Positions 47,789-57,425 are shown, numbered from the stretch's first letter. The stretch: 64,000 bases of DNA from Lepidostoma basale (GCA_022606425.2 JAHDVF020001351.1:186001-250000), one strand, 5' to 3'. The notes: generated by a model from the sequence alone, not told the origin. Made by a program: numbers and translations.

Positions 47789-47972
47789 CGTTATTTTGTT
47801 CATAACACTTTCACTCGCACCGCATTCACTTCCTATATTTCACACTCTATCATATACAGATTTACCACACATTAGTATAAGATATCACATTTCTACTGCA
47901 TACAATTATTCTATCTTTTGCCAGTTCCATGCTTTACTTCCACATTTTAGGATCGGTACAAGAATACCATAA
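47789..47972 (-). mobile_element. Family A, minus fragment
   Basis: VMNKI, SECGASESV, YDRV, then YLILM..MC and KYSINAVEM, SKAWNW, PTLMYG in pieces. Confidence 0.75.
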
Positions 47973-48339
47973 AATATATTTTAACAAATGAATAATACCT
48001 ACTTTAAAACACAAGTAAGTAAAGGGTTAGGAAATGTTTTCCCTCTGAACAAAACCAACGGTGTGTAGTAAAATAAAGAATTAATTCATGTACCCAACGA
48101 TCTCCTTATTAATTCACAGGAGAATAACACATCCAGACACCTGATACTTGAGGGATAATAAGGGAAGAATCTCATTTAGCCCTTGAGGTATCTACGTATC
48201 ACGCCAGGAGTAACAAAAGGCAGGAAGGACGAAAACAAAAAAACGCACATTATCGTAAACTGGTAGTAAAATAATTTGTTTTCCAGGATATAACATATGT
48301 CATCCTATCGAAAATGTAATAAAATTTGTTTCTTGTGAC
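47973..48339. other. No recognisable feature
   Basis: Unique AT-rich sequence. Confidence 0.5.
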
Positions 48340-48352
48340 AGTAAATTTAGTG

Positions 48353-48794
48353 CACAATGGTGTTCTTCTACCAGTAAATTTAAATTTAGTGCACAATGGT
48401 GTTAATGTGTGATACTCTGTGTATTATAGAGTGTCGAATGAAAATATAAGAAGTGAATGCGGTGCGAATGATGGTGTCATGAACAAAATAATGAAAGGAT
48501 CATTAAGATATTTTGGACATATGGAAAGAATGAATGAAGAAAGAATGGTAAAAAAATTATATGTTAATGATGTAAATGGAACCAGAAATAGAGGGAAACC
48601 GAGGAAAACGTGGCACGATCAAATAAATCAAATATTGAATGTCGGCCATGTGAGGAGTCAGAGAAATCGACGCGCGTGCTTGACACGATGTATGAAAGTT
48701 GAGGAAGCGAGAGAAATATGTCAGGAAAGAAAAGTGTGGCAGTCCATTCTTTCTGCCTACCCCTTCGGGGAGACGGCGTGATGGTTAGTTAGTT
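48353..48794 (+). mobile_element. Non-LTR family A1 with 13-bp TSD and complex 5' junction
   Basis: Frame 48419-48781 (120 codons) is intact from YRVSNENIRSECGANDGVMN to WQSILSAYPFGETA-stop, then (TTAG)n. AGTAAATTTAGTG flanks it at 48340-48352 and 48795-48807. At the 5' end the family A word GCACAATGGTGTT appears twice, the first time followed by a short copy of the target (AGTAAATTTAAATTTAGTG), as if reverse transcription jumped. Confidence 0.9.
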
Positions 48795-48827
48795 AGTAAA
48801 TTTAGTGTAAGCAAACTACAAGTTTAA

Positions 48828-49064
48828 GACCTTTGTGGCCATGTAGTAAGTGCATTGATTGTCACCCCGAAGGTCCCGGGTTCGATTCCCGGCGATGTCA
48901 GTGTAATTGTCACACTGTCTTTGGTCTGGTGTAGAATTCACGTGAAAATAAAATGGCGATAGATACCTATCACATGTCATGAGAATATGATAGCTATACC
49001 CTTTACATCGATTTGGATCGCGCTGTTATGATGTAAAGAGCGATTTAACAATAATAAAAATAAT
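48828..49064 (+). repeat. tRNA-derived SINE, 3'-complete copy
   Basis: The head is damaged (CTTTGTGGCCATGTAGTAAG) but box B GGTTCGATTCC is intact at 48881-48891. Body GTAATTGTCACACTG, TTTGGTCTGGTGTAG. The 3' end is TACATCGATTTGGATCGCGC, then TGATGTAAAGAGCGATTTAA and an (ATA)n-like tail. It defines the 3' end used to recognise the other copies. Confidence 0.85.
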
Positions 49065-49069
49065 CAAAC

Positions 49070-49218
49070 CCATTTTTTTCATATTTCATAGACAATTTAA
49101 ACTTGTTTATTTTCTTGACAATACTTTTTATCCAATTTTTAGATTTGAATGCGCCCTTGAGATGATTACATCACAAAAACGGCGCTTTAAAGTTAGCATA
49201 TTATTATTATTAAGTCTT
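49070..49218 (+). mobile_element. CR1/L2-like 3' UTR fragment
   Basis: CCCATTTTTTTCATATTTCATA, then AATGCGCCCTTGAGATGATT, ACGGCGCTTTAAAGTTAGCA and (TTA)n, as at 18455-18635. Confidence 0.8.
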
Positions 49219-49269
49219 GGTGTTGAGATTGTATGAGGTATGCAAGGCAAACGATTTAATGATGAAGTC

Positions 49270-49612
49270 TAATCTGATGGTTAAGCGGATGAATGCGTGA
49301 TAAATAAAACCAAGAAAGGGTCACTAAGATAGTTTGGACAGATGGAACGAATGGATGAGGGAAGAATGGTTAAAAATATATATACAAGTAGTGTGAATGG
49401 AAAAAGAAGTCGAGGAAGGCCAAGGAAGACATGACATGACCAAATCAATCAATTACTTAAAGGCGGCCATGTTCGAAGTAGGAACAATCACGTGCATGTC
49501 ACGATGTGTGAATGTAGAAGAGGCGCGAGAGTTATGTCAGGATAGAACAATGTGGCGATCCATCCTCTCTGCCTACCCCTTTGGGGGAACGGCGTGATGA
49601 TAAGTTAGTTAG
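49270..49612 (+). mobile_element. Non-LTR family A2, 3' fragment
   Basis: TKKGSL, FGQMERMDEGRMVKNIYTSS, VNGKRSRGRPRKT-stop, then MFEVGTITCMSRCVNVEEAR, ELCQDRTMWRSILSAYPFGG-TA-stop and (TTAG)n. Frameshifted near 49430. Confidence 0.85.
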
Positions 49613-49619
49613 TTAGTGT

Positions 49620-49702
49620 AAGGATTGAGTAGTGTAGTGACATATTCTCACTGCCTACTCCATCAGTGAAACGGCGTGATGGTTTGTTGTTGTTGTTGTT
49701 GA
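49620..49702 (+). mobile_element. Family A3-type terminal scrap with (TTG)n tail
   Basis: GTAGTGACATATTCTCACTG, CCTACTCCATCAGTGAAACG, GCGTGATGGTTTG(TTG)n. It follows immediately after the (TTAG)n tail of the A2 copy. Confidence 0.75.
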
Positions 49703-50225
49703 CCAGCAATTCAAAAAAATGTTTTTAAATTTGGAATATTAATGTTTCGCGATCAATAATAAAACGATGCTTAATCGAAGATAATTTACATTTAAAATAA
49801 AAAAAAAACAAAAACACGAAATGAGCCAAACGGAATATCCGAAAAAGCATTAAATTCCTTAAAATAAAAAGGGGAAAAAATTCAATAAAATTTAACAAGC
49901 TACCAGCCAAGATGGAGTGACTTCTGTTTTTTTATTCGTTTAACGATTGAAATAAAATGAACATCTTAAGATGACGACTCGCTGGATGTCAGTTATCTTA
50001 ACTGCCATGAACTTAGCAGTTTTATGTCCCGGCGGACGGGTTACTACAGGCGATACAGATAACGAAGACCAAAGGTGGAAGTTAATGGGAGGAAAAACGA
50101 TCTGTAGGATAGACGCGAGAGGGAATAGGTGACATTAAACAATTAACGGTGGAACTTGATGGCTCAACGGTGGCCCTCTCTGCTGCACGGCTACTCAGCA
50201 ATGGTGATGTCTATTAGAAATGACA
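49703..50225. other. No recognisable gene
   Basis: Unique sequence. The 49960-50200 part is less AT-rich but lacks a convincing frame. Confidence 0.45.
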
Positions 50226-50229
50226 AGAT

Positions 50230-50622
50230 ATTTAAATTCAATTTAATTAAATTTTTTCCATAAATTATAAACATTACAGAATAATAACAAATCCAAATCG
50301 TTTATAATTACAATACACACAATAATATTAACCAGTTTTTAAAAAAGAATTACAAATAATATAATAAGAAAACAAATGAGAGCAAGTAAGAAAAAAAAAC
50401 GGAAGACGTATTCGAGAATAGTTTTGTAAATATAAACATTTTTGTAGCCTCACTATGGTGAAAAATGTCCACATCCGACGAGATGCGGTTTAATAGGATT
50501 ATTGCCCTGTCCACGGGCATTACCTTAGGTAGATTAGTTCTACACAGTGGCAGGTGAAATAATCTATGTTGCCTTTGTCGCAGATAATTGTCGGGGACAA
50601 ATAAAGTCAATGAGACAATCAA
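50230..50622 (-). mobile_element. Family J-related 3' end, minus strand
   Basis: LFVPDNYLRQRQHRLFHLPL, CRTNLPKVMPVDRAIILLNR, ISSDVDIFHHSEA, then 3' UTR to about 50230. A diverged relative of 25045-25660. Confidence 0.75.
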
Positions 50623-50639
50623 ATAAGGAATGCATTACA

Positions 50640-51070
50640 GGACACAATATTACGACGTAGGGAACCGAGACGTGGACACTGACAAAAGGTCTAGTCTACA
50701 GATTCAAGGTCTCCCAACGCGCCATGGAAAGAGCCATGCTCGGAATAACCGTGAGGAACAGATTTAAATCGACATCAAATCAAAGTGATTGAGGTGGCTC
50801 TGAGGATGGGCGAGCTGAAGTGGCGATGGGCTGGCCATATACGAGTATGTCGGACAACCGACGGCCGATGGGGGAGACGGGTTCTAGAGTGCAGAGTTGG
50901 ACGTCCCCCTGCCCGCTGGACCGACGATCTGAAGAGGATTACTGGACATGGATGGATGGAAGCGGCAATGAATAGGGGGTGGTGGCGTGCTTTGGGAGAG
51001 GCCTACATTCAGCAGGATACGTGTATCTAGAGTTTAAGATGATCCTTATTAAAAAAAAAATACGACTAAT
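50640..51070 (+). mobile_element. Non-LTR family C (HmRTE-like) C-terminal copy
   Basis: ETWTLTKGLVYRFKVSQRAM, ERAMLGITVRN, then MIEVALRMGELKWRWAGHIR, VCRTTDGRWGRRVLECRVGR, PPARWTDDLKRITGHGWMEA, AMNRGWWRALGEAYIQQDTC-I-stop and a short 3' UTR with an A-run (51048-51060). LKWRWAGHxxR..DGRW, GRPPxRWTDD and W..LGEAY.QQ identify the RTE group widespread in Lepidoptera. Confidence 0.85.
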
Positions 51071-51073
51071 GAA

Positions 51074-51150
51074 ACTAACTAACTAACTAACCATCACGCC
51101 ATCTCCCTGAAAGGGTAGGCAGAAAGAATGGACTGTCACACTTTTACTGA
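51074..51150 (-). mobile_element. Family A minus terminal scrap
   Basis: (ACTA)n tail, then CCATCACGCCATCTCCCTGA, AAGGGTAGGCAGAAAGAATG and GACTGTCACACTTTT, cut by repeat G. Confidence 0.8.
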
Positions 51151-51154
51151 TGCG

Positions 51155-51514
51155 GCACTCCATCCTTCTCTTTTCGCTCCGCGGGAGACGCGGTGTGATG
51201 GGTTGCGAACCTCATCGCCACCAATAGGCATCTCCCGCGCACACTTTGATCGTTCAACACCCACAAAATAAATCTAAAATAAATAATATAAAATAAAATA
51301 ACAAAATAAAAATAATTTAACACAAAATGTTCTTTTTAGATGGTGCACATATTGTCTATTTAATTTATGTTCCACGAATCCGTCGTTTTTTTTAATTTAG
51401 CACATAATGTAATAACACATAATGTTTTTTTCGATGTTGCACATGTTGACATGGACGATCCGGACTTTTGTGTTTATTTAATTTATGTTACACGTATCCA
51501 CCGTTTTTTAAATT
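51155..51514. repeat. Dispersed repeat G, copy 2
   Basis: Matches 1-378 almost base for base apart from small indels. Downstream, 51525-51600 is the inverse of a segment found at 540-600 and 1690-1760. Confidence 0.8.
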
Positions 51515-52185
51515 AGCTGTAATTAGGCACTTAACCAGCAAGAACTTTGAAATAATATTGAAGGAATTATTCAAATTGTCATTGGAACAAATGAAAAATT
51601 TATTTTTACCCCTGTCAAAATTCTTTATAAAAACGATAAAACTAATATAATTTTAACAGCAAAACAGCACAAACGTATTACGTGTCACAATTAACTATTA
51701 TAAAGTGCGGCAACAGTTAAATTGACCAAAACAATTCATTTATACGCGAAATATTTCCAAATTAACAGGAGCACCACATGAACCAAACCAAATTTTCAAA
51801 AACAAAAGCTAACATGAATAATACAAATATTGCAATTAAATGTATATATTTATTTTATATGATCAGCCATCGTAAATCATAGGAAGACACTCAGGAAGAT
51901 GCTAAAAGTCAACACTGTGACGACAAATTTACTTTAATTGCCTCTTATAATGAATATTCATGAACATACCCGAACATTCTCGACCACCTATTTATGCGTT
52001 TTTGGCAGAATTACGGTCTCTTCCCGGCCATAACTAAAAGATCGGGTGACCAAACCTGAACGATCCGAAGAATGGCTGATAGTGATAACATGGAATGGTG
52101 AAATACCTCCGGGACTCCTAGCTCCATTGGAGGTCTATTGAAAATACTCACAAGAATTAGGTTAGTTACCCTAAATTATGTATTG
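51515..52185. other. No recognisable gene
   Basis: AT-rich apart from a repeat scrap at its left edge. Confidence 0.5.
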
Positions 52186-52436
52186 TTTCTTGAACAATGA
52201 TGTAAAACTCCATATTAAACAATTAATACGAAAGAAAACATCTGTTTTCTAAAAGTTTATTTTATAGTTTATTTTTTCGTCTTTATAAGGCATTATCAAA
52301 TGTGATATTTGATATTGTCTTAGAAAGGCGAAACATGTAATCCCTATAAACAATAAAAAAACTTCAATTTAACAATGAAAACAATTAATACGAATGAAAA
52401 CGTCAGTTTTCTAGAAGTTATATTATATTTTATGGG

Positions 52437-52476
52437 AATGACATGTTTCGCCCTTCTAAGGCATTATCAAATGTTA
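52437..52476 (-). ncRNA. Hammerhead-like module F4 (UUGAUAA core)
   Basis: Minus: UUGAUAA (52470-52464), U, stem II GCCUU/AGGGC (one G-U pair, loop AGA), GAAA (52449-52446), ACAUGU, C. Confidence 0.55.
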
Positions 52477-52581
52477 CGAAACTTTGTTAAAAATGTATAA
52501 AGTCCCATCAATTTTCGTTAATTACCCTATTCTGCTCCATTTACTAGTGTATATAAACTGCAACGAGTCGAAGTTTCGTCA

Positions 52582-52618
52582 CATTTGATAATACGTTAGA
52601 AGGGCGAAACATGTCATT
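52582..52618 (+). ncRNA. Hammerhead-like module F4, plus arm
   Basis: TTGATAA (52585-52591), stem II weakened (ACGTTAGAAGGGC), GAAA (52606-52609), ACATGT, C. Confidence 0.5.
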
Positions 52619-52802
52619 CTCATAAAATATAATGATTCTTCTAGAAAACTGACGTTTTCATTCGTATTAATTATTTAATATGGAGTTTTACATCATTGTT
52701 CAAGAAACAATAAATAATAATGAAAACGTCTCTTTTATAGAAGTTTTATTATAATTTACGAGAATGACATGATTCCCCTGTCTAAGATATTATCAATTGC
52801 GA

Positions 52803-52838
52803 TATTTGATAATGTCTTTAAAAGACGAAACATATCAT
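52803..52838 (+). ncRNA. Hammerhead-like module F4 with compensated stem II
   Basis: TTGATAA (52806-52812), T, stem II GTCTT/AAGAC (52814-52818 with 52822-52826), GAAA (52827-52830), CATATC. Relative to GCCTT/AAGGC, one C-G pair is replaced by U-A on both sides, a compensatory change. Confidence 0.55.
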
Positions 52839-53129
52839 TCCCATAAACGATAATAAATCTTTTTCCGCCAAAACCATAGATTATTATTTAATAAAACTTC
52901 TAGAAAACAGACTTTTTCATTCGTATTCATTATTTAATATGGAGTTCATTAATTCTTCCATATTCGTTGGATACCCTTAGATTTTTAAGTCTAGTGACTC
53001 AAGTCTGGTTCCAGTCTATCGATGCCAGCGAGCCTAGCGAAACCGGTCGCTGATGAAATGAAGACAAAAGTGGAACAAGTTCTTAAAAAACATCGTTTTA
53101 TTTTTTAATTTAAATCGGTTAATAATTTA

Positions 53130-53290
53130 GTCGGTCACGTGAGGGGTCGCAGAAACCGACGTTCTTGGATGGCAGGATGTATGAATGTAGAGGAAGCAAG
53201 AGAAGTATGTCAGGAAAGAACAGTGTGGGGGTCCATTCTTTCTCTCACCCCTTTGGGAAGACAGCGTGATGGTTAGTAAGTTAGTTAACC
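53130..53290 (+). mobile_element. Family A terminal fragment
   Basis: VGHVRGRRNRRSWMAGCMNV, EEAREVCQERTVWGSILSLT, then CCTTTGGGAAGACAGCGTGATGG and TTAGTAAGTTAG. Confidence 0.8.
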
Positions 53291-53484
53291 TCTAAAATAA
53301 TAAGATATTAATGCCATTTATGAAACATCGTTTTTTTCAGTTTGTGAAAAATTTAACTAGCCAATAAGTTATTTCATTTTGTGTACATCAATAGATGTCA
53401 CTGATAGTCCAAATGTTGACAAAATTTGGGAATATTCGAGAAATTATAAATGAGTCCCAAGCATGGGGCCATACGCTATTTGAC

Positions 53485-54018
53485 CATGTATTCAATGGCG
53501 CACTCAAAGTCATTACTGCAAATACAAATATATCCACAGAAACAAAGATGGCAGTACACAATGGAGTTCTAGTGCCAATCCTCATGTATGGAAGTGGAGC
53601 TGGCAAAAGAAGGATGAATGCCGTAGAAATGAGATCACTAAGAAGAATGTGCAGGAAAACGTTTTTGGTAGAATACCGAACGATGAAATAAGAAAGAAAT
53701 GTAAGGCAGATGACTGCATCATGGATAAAATTAAAAAAAGATCCCTGAGATGGTTTGGACATATGGAACGAATGGATGAGAGTAGAATGGTTAAAAAGTT
53801 GTACACAAGCAACGAGGACGACCGAGGAAAACATGGCATGACCAAATTAATCAATTGCTAAAAGGCGGTCACATTCGAAGTCGGAATAATCGACGGGCGT
53901 GCATGGTACGATGTATGAATGTAGAAGAAGCCCGAGACAGAGCATTGTGGCGATCCATCCTCTCTACCTACCCCTCCGGGGAAATGGCGTGATGGTTAGT
54001 TAGTTAGTTAGTTATTAA
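53485..54018 (+). mobile_element. Non-LTR family A2, 3' fragment
   Basis: NGALKVITANTNISTETKMA, VHNGVLVPILMYGSGA, MNAVEMRSLRRMCRKT, NDEIRKKCKADDCIMDKIKK, RSLRWFGHMERMDESRMVKK, RACMVRCMNVEEARD, SILSTYPSGEMA-stop, (TTAG)n. Two frameshifts and a short deletion after VNG. Confidence 0.85.
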
Positions 54019-54019
54019 A

Positions 54020-54290
54020 TGGCCCCACGGTTGGGACTGTATGCACGGAGAGGTTAAGAATAAATAATTAATGAGCAATGTTTAAAAAAAATACGAGAAT
54101 GCAGTTTCTGATCGCATGGATGCTGACGTCACAGTCGCGTCTCGCGAGGTAATAAGGTATTTAAGAAAAACATTTGAATTGAAGATATTGGAAATCTCCG
54201 AACAAGGCAGGGGTTCGATAAGAGATCGTAAAAATACCGAGATAAAATCAAGTATACACGATGGTATCGCGCCATTAAAATATTTACCCT
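54020..54290. other. No recognisable feature
   Basis: Unique sequence before the satellite. Confidence 0.5.
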
Positions 54291-55057
54291 AACCCATTCA
54301 GGACCCGAGGAATAATTTAGTATTACAGCCAATTTATATGCCAGAAAAGCATTTTTCTTTTATTTTAAGTTTGCTTGGGTGATGACTAAACTTCTTAAAA
54401 TATATTTTATATCACAGACAATACTAGCTTTTATATTACACTATACTAACCTAACCTAACCCATTCAGACCCGAGGAATAATTTAGTATTACAGCCAATT
54501 TACGTGCCAGAAAAGCACTTTTCTTTTATTTTAAGTTTGCTTGGGTGATGACTAAACTACTTAAAATATATTTTATATCACAGACAATACTAGCTTTTAT
54601 ACTATACTATACTAACCTAACCTAACCTAACCTAACCCATTCAGACCCGAGGAATAATTTAGTATTATAGCCAATTTATATGCCAGAAAACGAATTATCT
54701 TTTATTTTAAGATTGTTTGGGTGATGACTAAACTACTTTAAATATATTTTATATCATATACAATACTAGCTTTTATACTATACTAACCTAACCTAACTAA
54801 ACCTAACCCATTCAGACCCGAGGAATAATTTAGTATTATAGCCAATTTATATGCCAGAAAACGAATTATCTTTTATTTTAAGTTTGTTTGGGTGATGACT
54901 AAACTACTTAAAATATGTTTTATATCATATATTACACTAGCTTTTATACTATACTAACCTAAGCTAACCTAACCTAACCCATTCAGACCCGAGGAATAAT
55001 TTAGTATTACAGCCAATTCATATGCGAGAAAAGAATTTTTTTTAAGTTTGCTTGGGT
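54291..55057 (+). repeat. 171-bp satellite with embedded CCTAA telomere-type repeats
   Basis: Units start AACCCATTCAG at 54291, 54458, 54634, 54805 and 54976 (spacing 167-176 bp). Each has GACCCGAGGAATAATTTAGT, AGCCAATTTATATGCCAG, TTGCTTGGGTGATGACTAAA and ACTAGCTTTTAT. Each ends in 2-5 copies of CCTAA, the insect telomere word. The fifth unit is cut by a family A insertion near 55057. Confidence 0.9.
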
Positions 55058-55278
55058 AATGACTAACTAACTAACTAACTAACCATCACGCCGTCTCTCC
55101 AAAGGGGTAGGCAGAAAGAATGGACTGCCACACATTTCTTTCCTGACATATTTCTCTCGCTCCCTCAACATTCATACATCGTTCATGCTCGTTGTCTGCA
55201 AGCAGGACAGTGTCATCCGCATACAAGAGACAGCTTACTGACACTCCGCTCAATTTGGCACCTACTTTGTTAAATTTA
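55058..55278 (-). mobile_element. Family A minus, RT palm joined to C-terminus
   Basis: (TAAC)n tail, GGAGAGACGGCGTGATG reversed, RCMNVEGAREICQERNVWQS. At about 55195 it passes abruptly to the RT region on the minus strand: KVGAKLSGVSVSCLLYADD, then TVLLADNEH. YADD is the catalytic palm motif, so the region between the palm and the tail is deleted. The same palm segment is at 63745-63870. Confidence 0.8.
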
Positions 55279-55440
55279 TAATACAGGTAATGAAATTATA
55301 AGGTAATAAAATTATAAATTATAATTACAATCAAATTATATACCCTTTTTGTTTTGGCTGAAACACCTTTATACTTCAACATTATAAGGTAAATGTTTGA
55401 ATTTAAAACATTGTTATTGTACGTATCAAAAACTTTTTTT
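55279..55440. other. AT-rich flank of an F1 element
   Basis: TTTTGGCTGAAACACCTTTA, then TACTTCAACATTATAAGG resemble the F1 edge at 43305-43345. Confidence 0.45.
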
Positions 55441-55446
55441 TGAGTT

Positions 55447-55500
55447 TGTCCCGACAGCTGTTTCGCAAAACTATGTTGGCATCATCAGGTCTTACAAACA
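55447..55500 (-). ncRNA. Hammerhead-like module F1, single arm
   Basis: Minus: CUGAUGA (55488-55482), U, stem II GCCAAC/GUUUUGC with one bulge, GAAA (55464-55461), ACAGCUGU, GUC (predicted cleavage 3' of 55453). No partner arm in the next 300 bp. Confidence 0.55.
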
Positions 55501-55549
55501 AATGATAGTAAAATAATAAATTGGATGATTTATAGAGCGCCATTTTAAT

Positions 55550-55860
55550 GAATTACTCATCTCAAGGGCGCTGCAGAAAAATGCTCCGTTTTATGAACTA
55601 GTTAAAAAATAAACATATTTAGAATGAGGGCTGCACCCAACGCAGTCGATCAACCCTTCTTATCAGGAAAGGATAATTTGAAAAGGTGCGTTTTGAGTCT
55701 CGATCTAAACTCTGACTGATTCTCAATGCACTTAAGGTCTGCTGGAAGATTTTTCCAGACTGAACACAGTTTGTTCACGCACGTTTTGGCACAGTCAATA
55801 TACCGATCGCAGAAGTCTTAGCTGATCGCAATGTAGACTGCCTGACATGCCTGACGATTG
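55550..55860 (-). mobile_element. CR1/L2-like fragment, minus strand
   Basis: 3' UTR AAAACGGAG..GCGCCCTTGAGATGA, then minus coding AKTCVNKLCSVWKNLPADLK, CIENQSEFRSRLKTHLFK. An internal stretch is deleted before ATLRSAKTSAIG. Belongs to the 22000-22320 subfamily. Confidence 0.8.
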
Positions 55861-56200
55861 AATGAATGAATTTAAAAATTCAATTAACATAATTTTTTTA
55901 AGTTAAAAAAAAATATATATTTTAGGTCAAATGTTTGTAAAACATAAGTAATTAGTTATTATACAATTCATATTTAAAAAAATAATATTTCGAACGTCAA
56001 TACTAGAAACAGGGGTTCTGTTTTGAATAACTACTAGCACCAAACGCATTTCAAATTAAGAATTAGAAAAAACAATAAAGTCACTTACCAATTATAAATG
56101 TTTTATAGTTTTTTAACATAGGCAGGTGTTAATAGTCCTAGATTTGAACTTACCTAAAACAAAGAAAAAATAAAAATTTATTAAAATTTTTTTTTGACTT
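55861..56200. other. No recognisable gene
   Basis: AT-rich sequence. Confidence 0.5.
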
Positions 56201-56214
56201 AGTAAGATATAAAA

Positions 56215-56400
56215 CATTATTGTTTCTTAAATATTGATTTAAAACTGTTTATTAAATAATCAATACGAATAAAAACAGTCTGTTTCCTAGATATTTTATT
56301 TGTTTCGGCAAGGCATAATCAAATGTGTGACATTTGGTGAAACATATCGTTCACATAAAAATAGACCTTTTTATTCGTATTAATCATGTTATATGAAATT
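56215..56400. mobile_element. Decayed F4-type hammerhead foldback
   Basis: TGTTTCTTAAATATTGATTTAAAAC edge, ACGAATAAAAACAGTCTGTT, TTTGTTTCGGCAAGGCATAATCAAATG, then ACATTTGGTGAAACATATCG. The core boxes are partly lost. Confidence 0.5.
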
Positions 56401-56469
56401 GCTTTTTATTTTCGCCTTAACTTTGTGTTGCGGATTCATTTTTGAATAATATTTTTAATATTCCCCTAT

Positions 56470-56610
56470 ACTATATTTATAGACTACACATCATGTTTTG
56501 GAGTTACCTCCATATTCAGGTATAAATATACGACTTCGTGTATTTACACCTGAAGATGTAGGTAACTCCAAAACATGTTGTGCAGTCTATAAATATAGTA
56601 CAGTGGAATA
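56470..56610. mobile_element. Decayed F3-like foldback
   Basis: Inverted arms TATAGACTACACATCATGTTTTGGAG and CTCCAAAACATGTTGTGCAGTCTATA. The plus arm has CTGAAGA (56550-56556), GGTAACTCC, AAAA in place of GAAA, CATGTT. The minus arm has CUGAAUA. Both arms are mutated in the core. Confidence 0.6.
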
Positions 56611-56739
56611 TTAAACAGTGTTTTCTTTTGAAAAAATCCAGTGTAATTACAATTGAATTCCACAGTGTTAACGCCTTAACTTTCAAGAAATTAAATATAT
56701 GTTAATTACATCAAGATTTACAACACTTTATTTCACTTA

Positions 56740-56885
56740 ACACAGACATGTTTCGGTTATAACGTAACTTTTATCAATCTTTATATTATTATTTTTTCGC
56801 GATAGCTGTTTCGTCAAATGATTGTAACACCTGATGATGTCAACATAGGTTGACGACACAGCTGTGGCGAAAAAAAATTCGTGAT
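56740..56885. mobile_element. Adjacent decayed hammerhead arms (F6 and F1 types)
   Basis: 56745-56780 (minus) gives UUGAUAA, AA, GUUA/UAAC stem, C, GAAA, ACAUGU, C, another U3-A8 core. 56826-56880 (plus) gives CTGATGA, T, perfect stem GTCAAC/GTTGAC, but GACA for GAAA and GTG for GTC, so inactive. Confidence 0.5.
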
Positions 56886-56939
56886 ATTAAAAAAAAGCAT
56901 TTTATACTAAAACAGTTAATTATTAATTCAATTCAAGAT

Positions 56940-57425
56940 GAACTAACTAACTAACTTACCATCACGCCGTCTCCCCGGAGGGGTAGGCAGAAAGAATGGA
57001 ACGCCACACTGTTCTGTCCTGACATACGTCTCTCCCTTCCTCTACATTCATACATCTTGTCATGCACGCACGTCGATTTTTCCGACTCCTCACGTGACCG
57101 ACATTCAATATTTGATTGATTTGATCGTGCCACGTTTTCCTCGGCCTTCCTCTATTTCTAGCTCCGTTCACGCCGTTTACATATACCTTCTTTACCATTC
57201 TGTCTTCACTCATTCTTTCCATGTGTCCAAACCATCTTAATGACCCTTTCCTTATTTTGTTCATAACACTTTCATTCGCACCACATTCACTTCTTATACT
57301 TGCATTTGTTACTCTATCATAAACAGATTTGCCACACATTCGTCTTAGAGATCTCATTTCTACTGCATTTATTCTACTTTCATCCTTCTTTTGCCAGTTC
57401 CATGCTTCACTTCCATACATAAGAC
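56940..57425 (-). mobile_element. Non-LTR family A, minus, open frame
   Basis: Frame 57519-56962: from MYGSEAWNWQKKDESRINAV and EMRSLRRMCGKSVYDRVTNA through SIRSECGANESVMNKIRKGS to SILSAYPSGETA-stop. The tail is (TAAC)n at 56941-56958. The first 32 codons of the open frame are flanking sequence. Same subfamily as 1203-1535 and 59500-60040. Confidence 0.9.

Larger units (their letters stand above)
52187..52960. mobile_element. Cluster of three hammerhead foldbacks, type F4
   Basis: Successive palindromic units at 52195-52380, 52385-52700 and 52715-52950 share edges (AACAATGATGTAAAACTCCA, ATACGAATGAAAACGT, TTTAATATGGAGTT). Each has two hammerhead-like arms in inverted orientation, although several are decayed. 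The middle unit has a 95-bp insert between its arms (52480-52575). Confidence 0.7.

Noticed and set aside
54291..55057. True chromosome end
   Set aside because: CCTAA runs are short and embedded in 171-bp units, and normal dispersed sequence continues on both sides.
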